This document shows positions 9,209-18,356 of a stretch of DNA of 64,000 nucleotides, one piece after another (the stretch's first letter is position 1; every line of letters starts with the position of its first letter). Where the stretch lies: positions 6,245,001 through 6,309,000 of the forward strand of contig NZ_CP159289.1 of assembly GCF_040448675.1 (NCBI RefSeq), in the 5' to 3' direction. The stretch is from Dyadobacter sp. 676 (GTDB lineage: Bacteria; Bacteroidota; Bacteroidia; Cytophagales; Spirosomataceae). A program made the position numbers and the translations under genes. The notes below the pieces were generated by a model. It searched no databases. It saw nothing but the letters and a program-made list of their open reading frames with translations, and was not told the DNA's origin.

Positions 9209-10471
9209 ATGGAAAACCAGCGGCTGGATGAATTGTTTTTCCGGTATTGTGAGAAAAAAATAACCGACGAGGAGCGGGAGGAGCTCATGGCGATGCTGCT
9301 TTCGGACGAGAACCGTGAGCAGATCAACGGTTTGATCGACCAGTTCATCCGTCGCGACGGCACGCTGCATACGTTGTCGGATGAAACAGCCGAGGATATT
9401 CTGAGTTCCATTTTTTCGGCCACGGGGCGGTGCGATGGGGAAAATGCGGCGGGAACGGCACCCCACGTCGAGTGGGTGGCCGTGGGTGAGCCTGGTGACG
9501 ACAACGGGCGGCCGTTGTGGATTTTAAAGCTGGCGGCGGCTTCGGTGGTGTTGTTTCTCACGTACGCCGGATATCGGTGGTTCAACGGCGGGACTGAGAA
9601 GAAACCCGTCGCAATGCTGCACAGCGTTTACGGCGACGACGCGCCTGCTGGTGGAAACAAGGCTAGTTTAACCCTTGCCGACGGGCAAACCTACGATTTA
9701 ACCACCATTACCGAAGGCAATCTCTCGGGACAGCCGGGCACGACGATCGACAAGTCGAAGGGTGAGATTATTTACGGGAAAAATGCGGCCTCTGACGGCG
9801 CGATAGCCTACAATGTGCTTCGGACGCCTCTGGGCGGGCAATATAAAATCGTATTGCCGGACGGCTCTCGGGCGTGGCTGAATGCCGGTTCAAGTTTGAA
9901 ATACCCTACCACATTTACCGCGAACCAGCGTAGTGTGGAAATGACGGGCGAAGTTTATTTTGAAATAGAACCCGACAAAACGAGGCCGTTCCTGGTGCGG
10001 GTGCTGGACAAGAATGTGAAAGGCAAGGACATGGAAATCACCGTGCTTGGTACACATTTCAATATCAGCTCCTACGGCGACGAGCCTACCATGCAGACCA
10101 CCCTGCTCGAAGGCTCGGTACGGGTGAAAAAGGATGCAGTTACCAAAGTGCTTACGCCCGGGCAGCAGGCACGTGTGACAACAGACGGGACCGCGCCCGA
10201 CATATCGGTCAAAACGGTCGATACGGAAAGTGTCGTGGCCTGGAAAGAAGGGCGCTTCGAATTCAACGGTAACATCCGGGAGATTATGCGGCAGATTTCC
10301 CGCTGGTATGACCTGGATGTGCGCTACGAGGGAAATGTGGAACGAAAATCGTTTGCCGGAACGATCTCCCGCAAGAATAATGTGTCGGAGGTGCTGAAAA
10401 TGCTCGAAATGACGGGCGGGATCCAGTTCCGGATCGAAGACAGGAAAATTACCGTGAAAAATACAGATTGA
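9209..10471 (+). CDS. FecR family anti-sigma factor
   Basis: 420 residues from the ATG at 9209. The cytoplasmic N-terminal part (about 1-105: DELFFRYCEKKITDEEREEL) is the sigma-binding region. A single membrane helix follows (LKLAAASVVLFLTYAGY). The periplasmic FecR domain shows TPLGGQYKIVLPDGSRAWLN, SSLKYPT, MTGEVYFEI, VLGTHFNI and TTLLEGSVRV, and the end (FNGNIREIMRQISRWYDLDV) is DUF4974. It holds the upstream sigma factor until a signal from the STN domain of the next gene's product arrives. It sits 97 bp after the sigma gene in the same orientation. Confidence 0.92.
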   Translation: MENQRLDELFFRYCEKKITDEEREELMAMLLSDENREQINGLIDQFIRRDGTLHTLSDETAEDILSSIFSATGRCDGENAAGTAPHVEWVAVGEPGDDNGRPLWILKLAAASVVLFLTYAGYRWFNGGTEKKPVAMLHSVYGDDAPAGGNKASLTLADGQTYDLTTITEGNLSGQPGTTIDKSKGEIIYGKNAASDGAIAYNVLRTPLGGQYKIVLPDGSRAWLNAGSSLKYPTTFTANQRSVEMTGEVYFEIEPDKTRPFLVRVLDKNVKGKDMEITVLGTHFNISSYGDEPTMQTTLLEGSVRVKKDAVTKVLTPGQQARVTTDGTAPDISVKTVDTESVVAWKEGRFEFNGNIREIMRQISRWYDLDVRYEGNVERKSFAGTISRKNNVSEVLKMLEMTGGIQFRIEDRKITVKNTD

Positions 10472-10647
10472 ATACCTTTAACTTAAACCTTATCCTGCCA
10501 TGAACCCGCCGAATTCCTCCTGAATAGCGTATGGAAAAGGATAACAGGGAAAATGACCGGATGCGTTGCGACCGCACCCGGCCCGACCTGGTTAATCCTG
10601 AGATCATTGGACAACGATACATTCACTTTAACCAAGCATACAAAACT

Positions 10648-11070
10648 ATGAAATTTGTATACAAGGGCAAAACTGTCCTGTGGGGAGCGTATATACGACT
10701 CCGTTCCCGATGGGAGGCGTATGCCGTAAAACACCGATCCGACTTTGGTAAAGTCCTCCTGACGATGAAATTGACCGTGTTGATATGCCTGATTGGTACA
10801 TTGCAGGTGCTGGCCGAAGATACATTTGCCCAGCAGGTATCGATCAAAAAGAAGGATGCAACTTTGCTGGAAGTGCTCAGGTCCGTACGGAAACAGACGG
10901 GCTACCTGTTCATTTGCGACCTGGGAATGCTCGATGAGGCCGGGAAGGTCGATATTAATGTGACCAATGCACCCTTGAAAGAGGTGCTTGACGCCTGTTT
11001 TGCGGGACAGCCATTGACCTATAACATCGTCGACAAGACGATAATAGTAAAAAAAGGCGCGAACCGGTGA
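10648..11070 (+). CDS. STN-domain N-terminal part of the SusC-type receptor
   Basis: The start at 10648 (MKFVYKGKTVLWGAY) is preferred; an ATG at 10765 (MKLTVLICLIGTLQVLAEDTFAQ) would also give a signal peptide. After the signal comes a secretin/TonB short N-terminal domain: VSIKKKDATLLEVLRSVRKQ, TGYLFICDLGML, VDINVTNAPLKEVLDACF, LTYNIVDKTIIVKK. This domain normally lies at the front of a signalling SusC and talks to FecR. Here the frame ends at TGA 11068-11070, just after an A7 run (11049-11055), while the barrel continues in the -1 frame. One more A, or a -1 slip, joins the two into a receptor of about 1190 residues. Confidence 0.8.
   Translation: MKFVYKGKTVLWGAYIRLRSRWEAYAVKHRSDFGKVLLTMKLTVLICLIGTLQVLAEDTFAQQVSIKKKDATLLEVLRSVRKQTGYLFICDLGMLDEAGKVDINVTNAPLKEVLDACFAGQPLTYNIVDKTIIVKKGANR
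11049..11055 (+). other. A7 heptamer at the STN/SusC junction (indel or slippery site)
   Basis: The zero-frame codons are GTA AAA AAA GGC, so the seven A's form a correctly phased A_AAA_AAA heptamer. After a -1 slip the reading becomes AGG CGC GAA CCG GTG AAG and enters the SusC frame directly. The same fusion is produced if the true sequence has eight A's. Both readings are compatible with what is visible. Confidence 0.5.
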
Positions 11071-14000
11071 AGAAACCGAGGGAGCAGGCCAGCCTGAAAG
11101 AGCCGTTTTCATTCACTTCCGACCCGGTTTTGAAAGAGCGGATGACCGAGTTGATGCAAAACAAAGTGAACCTGCAAACTATTTTCGATATCAGCGTGAG
11201 TGGCAGGGTGACCGACGAAAAAGGCGAGCCGCTGGCGGGTGTGAACGTGATCCAGAAGGGTACGCAGCGCGGTACTTCCACCAATGAGCAGGGGATATTC
11301 AATATCGATATCACCGACGCCGATGCTGTGCTGACATTCTCTTTTGTCGGTTTTATGTCCCAGGAAGTGATCGTAGGCCGCCGGAGCCAGATCGACGTGA
11401 CTCTGAAAGTCGATAACAAAGCCCTGGAAGAGGTTGTGGTCGTGGGTTATGGTACCCAGAAGCGCTCCGACCTGACGGGCTCAGTATCGTCCGTGAAATC
11501 GGAGGAAATCAAGAACCTGCCCGTGCGCAGCGTGAACGAGGCGTTGCAGGGGCGTGCGGCGGGCGTACAGGTGACCCGCTCGGATGGTTCGCCCGGGGGC
11601 GGTTCGGACATCGTCATCCGCGGCGTGGGTTCGATCGGCGGTATGGCACCGCTCTACATAGTGGACGGTATCCGTATGTCGGCCGGTAACAACTTCAACT
11701 TGCAGGACGTGGAATCTATTGAAATCCTGAAAGATGCGAGCGCGGCGGCCATTTACGGCGCGCAGGCGGCCGGGGGCGTGGTGCTCGTTACCACCAAACG
11801 TGGTGTGGCCGGTTCCGATAAAATGAATATCAATTTCAATGCCTATTATGGGGTACGCAAGCCGGTGAACCTGTATTCGATGCTGAATACGCCGGATTAT
11901 ATCAAAGCGAAAGCGGCATTCGGCGTTAATACCGGCGGCTGGGGCGATCCGGCGACGTTGCCGGATAACGACTGGGTCGACCAGATTTACCGGACCGGCA
12001 GCGACCAGAGCTATTCGCTTTCCCTGTCCGGCGCGACTGCCAAGACCAACTATTATCTTTCGGCCAACTACCAGCGGGAGGGCGGTACCATCATCGATAA
12101 CTGGTTCGAACGCTACGGCATCCGCTCGAATGCCGATTTCAAGATCAATAACCGCTTGAAAGTGGGGGAAACGCTCTATGGCTGGCGCACAGGCAACAAC
12201 CCCGTGCAAACCAGTACATTCCCCTTCCGCTCGGCCCCGCTGATTCCCGTTTACGACCCTGCCAATCCGGTAGGAGGCTGGGCGAAAACCGGCACATTTT
12301 TCACCGGCCCGAATCTGGTGGGCAATGAATATATCAACCATGCCAAAAACATCCAGTATGCGCTGGAAGGGAATGTTTACCTGGACTGGGAGATACTGAA
12401 AGGGCTCAATTTCCGCTCTACTTTCGGGGCTTCCATTTACAGCGGCGCCAACTACAAGTTTACCGAAGCCTATGATTTCGGAACGCTTAAAAATATCAAC
12501 GCATTCCTGAGCCGCGACCTCAACAACTCCCGGAACCTTACCGCGAACTTCGTTTTGACTTACAACAAAATGTTCGGACGTCACGAAATCAAGGCGATGG
12601 CGGGATACGAGGCTTATCAATCCGATCTGAGCAACCTACATGGCGAGGCGCAGGGTTTTCAGGTGATTACCTATAACCTGGGAATGACCACCAACCCGAG
12701 CACTTACAAGGCGAGCGGGGGAGAGTTTCCGCAAACGCGCCTGCTTTCCCAGTTCGGCAGGATTAACTATACATTTGCGGACAAATACCTGTTTACCGCC
12801 AACGTCCGCCGCGACGGTTCCGACCGCTTCGGTCCGGCCAACAAATGGGGCGTTTTCCCGTCTTTCTCGGTAGGCTGGAAAATGAGTGAGGAAGCGTTTG
12901 TACGCGATAATTTCTCACAGGTTTCCAACCTGAAATTACGCGCTAGCTATGGTAAACTGGGCAGCACGAGCAGCATTCCGCAATACACCTACCAGGCGTC
13001 GTTCGGCGGAAACGGCGGTACGAACATTCTCGGATTGCCCAACGGCGACCGTTCGAAAGGTTATGCCCTCACAGCCCAGTTGCCCAACCAGAACATCAAA
13101 TGGGAGCAGGTGAACCAGACGGACATCGGTTTGGACATCGGTTTATTTAAAAATGCCTTGAATATCACCGCCGACTGGTACAGCCGCCAGACACAGGACA
13201 TGATTTACCAGGTGCCCGTGCCGGTTTCGGCGGGTTTCTACGGGACAAGCGGCGTGTTCACCAATATCGGGCAGATGAGCAACAAGGGCATAGAGCTGGC
13301 GGTGGATTACCGGGGCAAGGCAAAGGATTTTACCTATTCCGTCAGCGCCAATGCGGCTTTTAACAAAAACCTGGTAAAGCAGTTGAGCGGAACGAACAAT
13401 AACCCGATTAACGACGGTCCGGCGGGAGATTACCTTGAAAGTACCGTTGCGCGCACCCAGGCGGGTAAGCCGCTGAGCCAGTTTTACGGTTATATCGTGG
13501 ACGGCCTCTTCCAGACCGATTCCGAAGTGGCCGCATTGAACCAGAGCGCCCGGGAGGCTGCCGCGGCGGCGGGTAAGCCCACCACCGGCGTGTTCTACCA
13601 GAATGCGGGTACCGGGGCTGGTGACCTCAAATTCCGCGATGTGAACGGCGACGGCCGCATTACGATCGACGACAAGACGTACATCGGCAACCCCTGGCCG
13701 AAGATCACATATGGATTTTCGCTCAACCTTGGCTGGAAAGGCATCGATTTACAGGCGATGTTCCAGGGCGTTCAAGGGGTGGATGTTTTTAATGGAAACA
13801 AATACTACACCCAGTTCTTCGTAGGAGATTACAATACCACGCGCGACATTTTCAACACGTCGTTCTTCAATGGAAACGGATTGACAGACCAGCCGCGGGT
13901 AGGCACAACCGATGCGTCGGGCAACTATGTCCGCGACCCGAACTCGAATTACACCCGCATCTCTTCCTTCGTGGTTGAAAACGGCTCGTTCCTGAAACTG

Positions 14001-14228
14001 CGTAACCTGCAAGTGGGCTACACATTGCCTTCGTCGCTTGTGAAGCAATGGAAAATGACAGGTTTGAGGATCTATTTCCAGGCGCAGAACCTGCTCACTT
14101 TTACCGGCTATTCGGGCCTGGACCCGGAAGTGCTTGGCCGGAACGGTACCACCGCGCGGGGGCTGGACACGATTTATTCCTATCCGCGCACAAGACTGGT
14201 CTCGATGGGTATCGATCTGAATTTCTAA
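11067..14228 (+). CDS. SusC/RagA family TonB-linked outer-membrane receptor
   Basis: 1053 residues as a separate frame from GTG 11067, but most likely the continuation of the STN segment. The carboxypeptidase-like domain is ISVSGRVTDEKGEPLAGVNV...GTSTNEQGIFNI. The plug begins at ALEEVVVVGYGTQKRSDLTG and includes VNEALQGRAAGVQV, IVIRGVGS, PLYIVDGI, IEILKDASAAAIYG and GGVVLVTTKRG. The rest is a long beta-barrel ending in an aromatic terminus (SMGIDLNF). It imports a glycan or oligomer through the outer membrane with TonB energy and with the SusD lipoprotein 24 bp downstream as lid. The ECF/FecR pair upstream supports signal-controlled expression. Confidence 0.93.
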   Translation: MKKPREQASLKEPFSFTSDPVLKERMTELMQNKVNLQTIFDISVSGRVTDEKGEPLAGVNVIQKGTQRGTSTNEQGIFNIDITDADAVLTFSFVGFMSQEVIVGRRSQIDVTLKVDNKALEEVVVVGYGTQKRSDLTGSVSSVKSEEIKNLPVRSVNEALQGRAAGVQVTRSDGSPGGGSDIVIRGVGSIGGMAPLYIVDGIRMSAGNNFNLQDVESIEILKDASAAAIYGAQAAGGVVLVTTKRGVAGSDKMNINFNAYYGVRKPVNLYSMLNTPDYIKAKAAFGVNTGGWGDPATLPDNDWVDQIYRTGSDQSYSLSLSGATAKTNYYLSANYQREGGTIIDNWFERYGIRSNADFKINNRLKVGETLYGWRTGNNPVQTSTFPFRSAPLIPVYDPANPVGGWAKTGTFFTGPNLVGNEYINHAKNIQYALEGNVYLDWEILKGLNFRSTFGASIYSGANYKFTEAYDFGTLKNINAFLSRDLNNSRNLTANFVLTYNKMFGRHEIKAMAGYEAYQSDLSNLHGEAQGFQVITYNLGMTTNPSTYKASGGEFPQTRLLSQFGRINYTFADKYLFTANVRRDGSDRFGPANKWGVFPSFSVGWKMSEEAFVRDNFSQVSNLKLRASYGKLGSTSSIPQYTYQASFGGNGGTNILGLPNGDRSKGYALTAQLPNQNIKWEQVNQTDIGLDIGLFKNALNITADWYSRQTQDMIYQVPVPVSAGFYGTSGVFTNIGQMSNKGIELAVDYRGKAKDFTYSVSANAAFNKNLVKQLSGTNNNPINDGPAGDYLESTVARTQAGKPLSQFYGYIVDGLFQTDSEVAALNQSAREAAAAAGKPTTGVFYQNAGTGAGDLKFRDVNGDGRITIDDKTYIGNPWPKITYGFSLNLGWKGIDLQAMFQGVQGVDVFNGNKYYTQFFVGDYNTTRDIFNTSFFNGNGLTDQPRVGTTDASGNYVRDPNSNYTRISSFVVENGSFLKLRNLQVGYTLPSSLVKQWKMTGLRIYFQAQNLLTFTGYSGLDPEVLGRNGTTARGLDTIYSYPRTRLVSMGIDLNF

Positions 14229-14252
14229 ACGACTTTAACAGCTATTAAGGCT

Positions 14253-15977
14253 ATGAAAATATTTCACAAACTTCTGCTGCTGGTGGTGATGTCGGGAATG
14301 TTTGCTTGCAGCGACGACTTCGTCGATGTCGAAAACCCCGGCGCGCTTCCGCCTTCGAAATATCCGGCTTCTGTGGCCGATCTGGAGCAATTGCTGACGG
14401 GCGTGTATGCCACACAACATGCCAACGGCCTGTACGGGCACACGATGCTTGGCAAAAACACCTGGCTTTGGGACCACACGCTCGACCTGAGCTGGCAGGG
14501 AACGCCTACGTGGATCCAAATGGGCCAGAACAATTCACAACCTAACGACAGCTTCCTGTACGACACCTGGCGGGAGCTCTGGCGCGGCGTGCAACGCAGC
14601 AACACACTGCTGGCCTCCATTGAAACCTACCGCCAGAAAGCGCCCAACGATGCCGCAGCGATAGACCGGATCAAAGGACAGGCGCTGTTCCTGCGCGCAT
14701 GGTACTATTTTCACCTGGTGTCGTTCTGGGGCGAAGGTTTCAATGCAGCTACCGAAGGGGCGAAAATGGGCGTTCCGATTATTACCGAAGTGGCCTCGGG
14801 CCTCGAACAAACACAGGTTCCGCGCAAGACGGTGAAGGAAGGATGGGACTTTATAATCGGAGACCTCAAAACCGCCGAGGGCTTGCTGAACGGCGTGACC
14901 TGGACCGGCGCCACCGACAAGTACAAAGTGTCCGGCTGGGCAGTGAAAGCCTTTTTGGGTAAAATCTACGCCTACCAGGCAGATTGGACAAACGCGAAGA
15001 CATACCTGGCCGACGTGGTGACAAACAGCGGCAAATCGCTCGTAACATTCGATGTCTACAAGGACATGTTCAATGGTAAAAATGAATTTACCACCGAATC
15101 GCTTTTTGAACTGAACCTGAATGTGGACATGACCGCCCGCGGCGGCGACGATCAGTCGATGGGTTCGAGCGTCGGGATGGTGATCGCCCCAACGTACGTA
15201 AGCGACAATGGAGGGCAGGCGGCTTCGGCCTGGTCCAATGTGTTTCCGCATGCAAAGAACATTGCCCGCTTCGGTTTCAATGAAGGCCATTATTTCAAAC
15301 CCGGTACAACCAGCGCCAATATCGCCAATGTCGATCCCGCCTACATTACCCGCTCGCTGGAAGCGCGTAAAAAGCAGACGGTCGACCCGCGCCTGTGGGT
15401 GGCTTGCTACCAGCCTTATGTAGATTCAATGGTCGTTAACGGCCGCAAACGCCCGATTTCGCATTATCTCGACATTACCGAGCTCGACATGGAAGCCTGG
15501 AGTTTCCGCAAATTCACAAACCCGAACGGCACGGAAGCGGAGATCAATATGTCGAGCGGGGCTAATTTCCCCTGGCTGAGACTGGCGGATATTTACCTGC
15601 TTTACGCCGAAACGCTTACACATTCGGGCGACAACGCGCGTGCACTGGAATACATCAATAAGGTCAAGAGGCGTGCTTACGGCCTGCCTGTCGACGCGCC
15701 GTCGGCGGTGGATTACAAGACCCTCTCGGATCAGACCAAGGCCGGCGACCCGGTACTGAAAAACGATCCGCTCAAATACGAGCGCTGGGCCGAACTCTTC
15801 GCAGAAGGGCATTGGTGGCTCGATGTCCGCCGATGGCAGATCGGCGACAAGGAAGCGGCCTACTATCAGCGCATTCGCGGCGGGGCCATTCAATGGGACC
15901 CTACCGACTATGCCCAGCCGATCCCGATCAACGAGATCACGGCAAACGTGAATATGCGACAGAACCCGGGATATTGA
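14253..15977 (+). CDS. SusD/RagB family surface lipoprotein
   Basis: 574 residues. The lipoprotein signal is MKIFHKLLLLVVMSGMFAC with Cys 19. The mature start SDDFVDVENPG is typical of SusD, followed by the helical TPR-like scaffold (QALFLRAWYYFHLVSFWGEG) and the conserved end with WLRLADIYLLYAETL, YINKVKRRAYG, ERWAELFAEGHWWLDVRRW and IPINEITANVNMRQNPGY. It caps the SusC channel on the cell surface and binds the substrate. It follows SusC by 24 bp and is clearly co-transcribed. Confidence 0.93.
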   Translation: MKIFHKLLLLVVMSGMFACSDDFVDVENPGALPPSKYPASVADLEQLLTGVYATQHANGLYGHTMLGKNTWLWDHTLDLSWQGTPTWIQMGQNNSQPNDSFLYDTWRELWRGVQRSNTLLASIETYRQKAPNDAAAIDRIKGQALFLRAWYYFHLVSFWGEGFNAATEGAKMGVPIITEVASGLEQTQVPRKTVKEGWDFIIGDLKTAEGLLNGVTWTGATDKYKVSGWAVKAFLGKIYAYQADWTNAKTYLADVVTNSGKSLVTFDVYKDMFNGKNEFTTESLFELNLNVDMTARGGDDQSMGSSVGMVIAPTYVSDNGGQAASAWSNVFPHAKNIARFGFNEGHYFKPGTTSANIANVDPAYITRSLEARKKQTVDPRLWVACYQPYVDSMVVNGRKRPISHYLDITELDMEAWSFRKFTNPNGTEAEINMSSGANFPWLRLADIYLLYAETLTHSGDNARALEYINKVKRRAYGLPVDAPSAVDYKTLSDQTKAGDPVLKNDPLKYERWAELFAEGHWWLDVRRWQIGDKEAAYYQRIRGGAIQWDPTDYAQPIPINEITANVNMRQNPGY

Positions 15978-15985
15978 CAGATGTG

Positions 15986-18235
15986 ATGACGATGGCGTTC
16001 ATGCATTCGAATCAACCGAAAAACGTCGGTTCGCCAGGACGATCCTTGCCCGCCCTGGCGATTCTGGCGGTATTAATGCCGCTGGTGGGGCTCGTCGGTT
16101 CGCACTACGACGACCGTAATGCCGATTGGGTCGCTTACGGAGGCAACAAGGCCGGGAACCGTTATTCACCTTTGACGCAGATTAATCTAAGCAACGTCGG
16201 CCGGCTGAAAGTCGCCTGGGAATATGACGCCGCCAGGCTTGCTCCGGGCCTGGAAGCCCCGCGGCGGCCGCTCGAAATCCAGTGCCAGCCCATTATCGTC
16301 GGCGGTATCCTTTACGGGACTACGCCGCACCTGAGCCTTTTCGCCCTCAAAGCCGATACCGGCGAGGAGCTTTGGCGTTTCGATCCGTTCACCGGCGCCA
16401 CGCCGCGTTTTCATGTAAACCGCGGAGTAATGTTCTGGCAGGACGGGCACGACAAAAGGGTGCTTTACACCGCAGGAAACCACCTTTTTGCCGTCAATGC
16501 GGCCACAGGACAGTTGATAACCGGCTTCGGCGACGGTGGGAAGGTCGATCTGAGCGAAGGCGTGACCGGCCGGCCGGGACGTGAAAACGACCGGTTGTCG
16601 GTGGATGCGACCTCGCCGGGTGTTATTTATAAGGATTTGCTGGTGATCGGGTCGCGCGTGTCGGAGTACGGCGACGCCGCGCCCGGGCACATACGGGCGT
16701 TCGACGTGCGTACGGGAAAGCTCAGATGGACCTTCCACACCGTGCCCGAGCCCGGTGAGCCAGGCTACGATACCTGGCCGCCCGATGCCTGGAAGCGCAT
16801 AGGAGGAGCTAATAACTGGGCAGGAATGGTGCTGGACGAACAGCGGGGGACCGTATATTTCGGTACCGGCTCACCGTCCGTCGATTTCTACGGTGCCGAC
16901 CGCCAGGGCATGAATTTGTATGCCAATTGCGTGATTTCACTCAATGCCGAAACGGGGAAAATGAACTGGTACTATCAAACCGTTCACCACGACCTTTGGG
17001 ACAGGGATATTTCCTGCCAGCCTAATCTTCTCACGGTTACGCACAAAGGCCCGGACGGCAAGCCGCGGAAGATCGACGCCGTAGCGCAGGCTACCAAGGA
17101 CGGGCTGCTTTTCCTGCTCGACCGCGATACCGGCAAACCGCTGTTCCCGGTCGAGGAACGCCCGGCACTGACCGACTACCATTTGCCTGGCGAGCATCCC
17201 TGGCCCACGCAGCCGTTTCCGACGAAGCCGACGCCATTTGCCCGTCAGAATTTTACATTGCAGGAAATCACCGACCGCACGCCGGAAGCTCATGCATTCG
17301 TAAAGGAGAAATTTAACCAAACCCGGTCCGGTAACAAGTATATGCCGCCGAGCAGAGAAGGCAGTCTTTACCTGGGCATCGGCGGGGGAGCGGAGTGGGG
17401 TGGAAACGCGGCCAGCCCGGACGGCATTTTGTACCAGAATTCCAATGAAATGGTGTGGGACCTTAAAATGATGGATTACAACGCCCCGGTGGCCGGTCCC
17501 AAAACCACCGCCTCGCCCGGACAGGCCATCTACATGCGAAATTGTGCCGCCTGCCATCGCGCGGATCGTCGGGGAAGCGGGCAGGAATATCCGGGCCTTA
17601 TAGAAGTGGGCAATCGGATGTCGAAGGACGAAATCGACAACATTATCAAAAGCGGTCGGGGGCGGATGCCTTCCTTCCAGCACATTACGGACAAGGAGCG
17701 CGAAGAACTGGTCGGTTTCCTTTTAAATGCGGAGAAAAAAGCGGCGATTTCGGAAAACCACAGCGCAAGCGAAGCGCCAGCGGAGACGAGGTCGGCATTC
17801 CCGTACATTCCCCCTTACATTAACAATGGCTGGACGCGCTTTTTCGACCCGGACGGTTACCCGGCCATTAAGCCACCCTGGGGAACATTGAATGCGATCG
17901 ATCTCAACACAGGCGAATACCTCTGGCGCGTTCCGCTGGGAGAATTCCCCGAGCTGACCGGAAAAGGCATGCCTGTAACAGGTACCGAAAATTATGGCGG
18001 ACCGATCGTTACGGCGGGTGGGCTGGTGTTTATAGCTGCTACCAAAGACGAGAAAATCCGCGCATTCGACCGGAAAACAGGGAAAATCGTTTGGGAATAC
18101 CAATTGCCGGCCGGCGGTTTTGCAACACCGGCTACTTATATGGTTAACGGAAAACAATATATAGTGATCGCGGCCGGCGGCGCGAAGAACGGCCACAAGC
18201 CGGGTGGTAAATACATTGCATTCGCATTGCCATAG
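15986..18235 (+). CDS. PQQ-dependent dehydrogenase with inserted cytochrome c domain
   Basis: The ATG at 15986 or one of the next in-frame ATGs (15992, 16001), 8-23 bp after the SusD stop; about 749 residues. It has a hydrophobic export/anchor segment (LPALAILAVLMPLVGLVGS), then an eight-bladed quinoprotein propeller: WVAYGGNKAGNRYSPLTQIN, ALKADTGEELWRF, AGNHLFAVNAATGQ, IRAFDVRTGKLRWTF, NNWAGMVLD, MNWYYQTVHHDLWDRDI. A heme site CAACH lies near residue 520, inserted before the last blades (INNGWTRFFDPDG, WRVPLGEFPEL). This layout matches PQQ-linked glucose/alcohol/quinate-type dehydrogenases that oxidise sugars in the periplasm. The cytochrome insertion would pass electrons on. The substrate is probably the sugar imported by the upstream SusCD. 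Confidence 0.88.
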   Translation: MTMAFMHSNQPKNVGSPGRSLPALAILAVLMPLVGLVGSHYDDRNADWVAYGGNKAGNRYSPLTQINLSNVGRLKVAWEYDAARLAPGLEAPRRPLEIQCQPIIVGGILYGTTPHLSLFALKADTGEELWRFDPFTGATPRFHVNRGVMFWQDGHDKRVLYTAGNHLFAVNAATGQLITGFGDGGKVDLSEGVTGRPGRENDRLSVDATSPGVIYKDLLVIGSRVSEYGDAAPGHIRAFDVRTGKLRWTFHTVPEPGEPGYDTWPPDAWKRIGGANNWAGMVLDEQRGTVYFGTGSPSVDFYGADRQGMNLYANCVISLNAETGKMNWYYQTVHHDLWDRDISCQPNLLTVTHKGPDGKPRKIDAVAQATKDGLLFLLDRDTGKPLFPVEERPALTDYHLPGEHPWPTQPFPTKPTPFARQNFTLQEITDRTPEAHAFVKEKFNQTRSGNKYMPPSREGSLYLGIGGGAEWGGNAASPDGILYQNSNEMVWDLKMMDYNAPVAGPKTTASPGQAIYMRNCAACHRADRRGSGQEYPGLIEVGNRMSKDEIDNIIKSGRGRMPSFQHITDKEREELVGFLLNAEKKAAISENHSASEAPAETRSAFPYIPPYINNGWTRFFDPDGYPAIKPPWGTLNAIDLNTGEYLWRVPLGEFPELTGKGMPVTGTENYGGPIVTAGGLVFIAATKDEKIRAFDRKTGKIVWEYQLPAGGFATPATYMVNGKQYIVIAAGGAKNGHKPGGKYIAFALP

Positions 18236-18356
18236 CCACGACGGCATTTGGCCATAATAAAAACAAATGATTTATTCCCGACATTCAAAACATGACCTAT
18301 TGACTATTCCTGACCCTTTCATATTTTTTAATAAACCATTCCTAATCCAAAAATCT

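Noticed and set aside
16937..17683. Long minus-strand ORF opposite the PQQ dehydrogenase
   Set aside because: It has no coherent domain and mirrors the codon bias of the real gene, as do those at 1688-2383, 7419-8264, 11481-12620 and 41638-42343.
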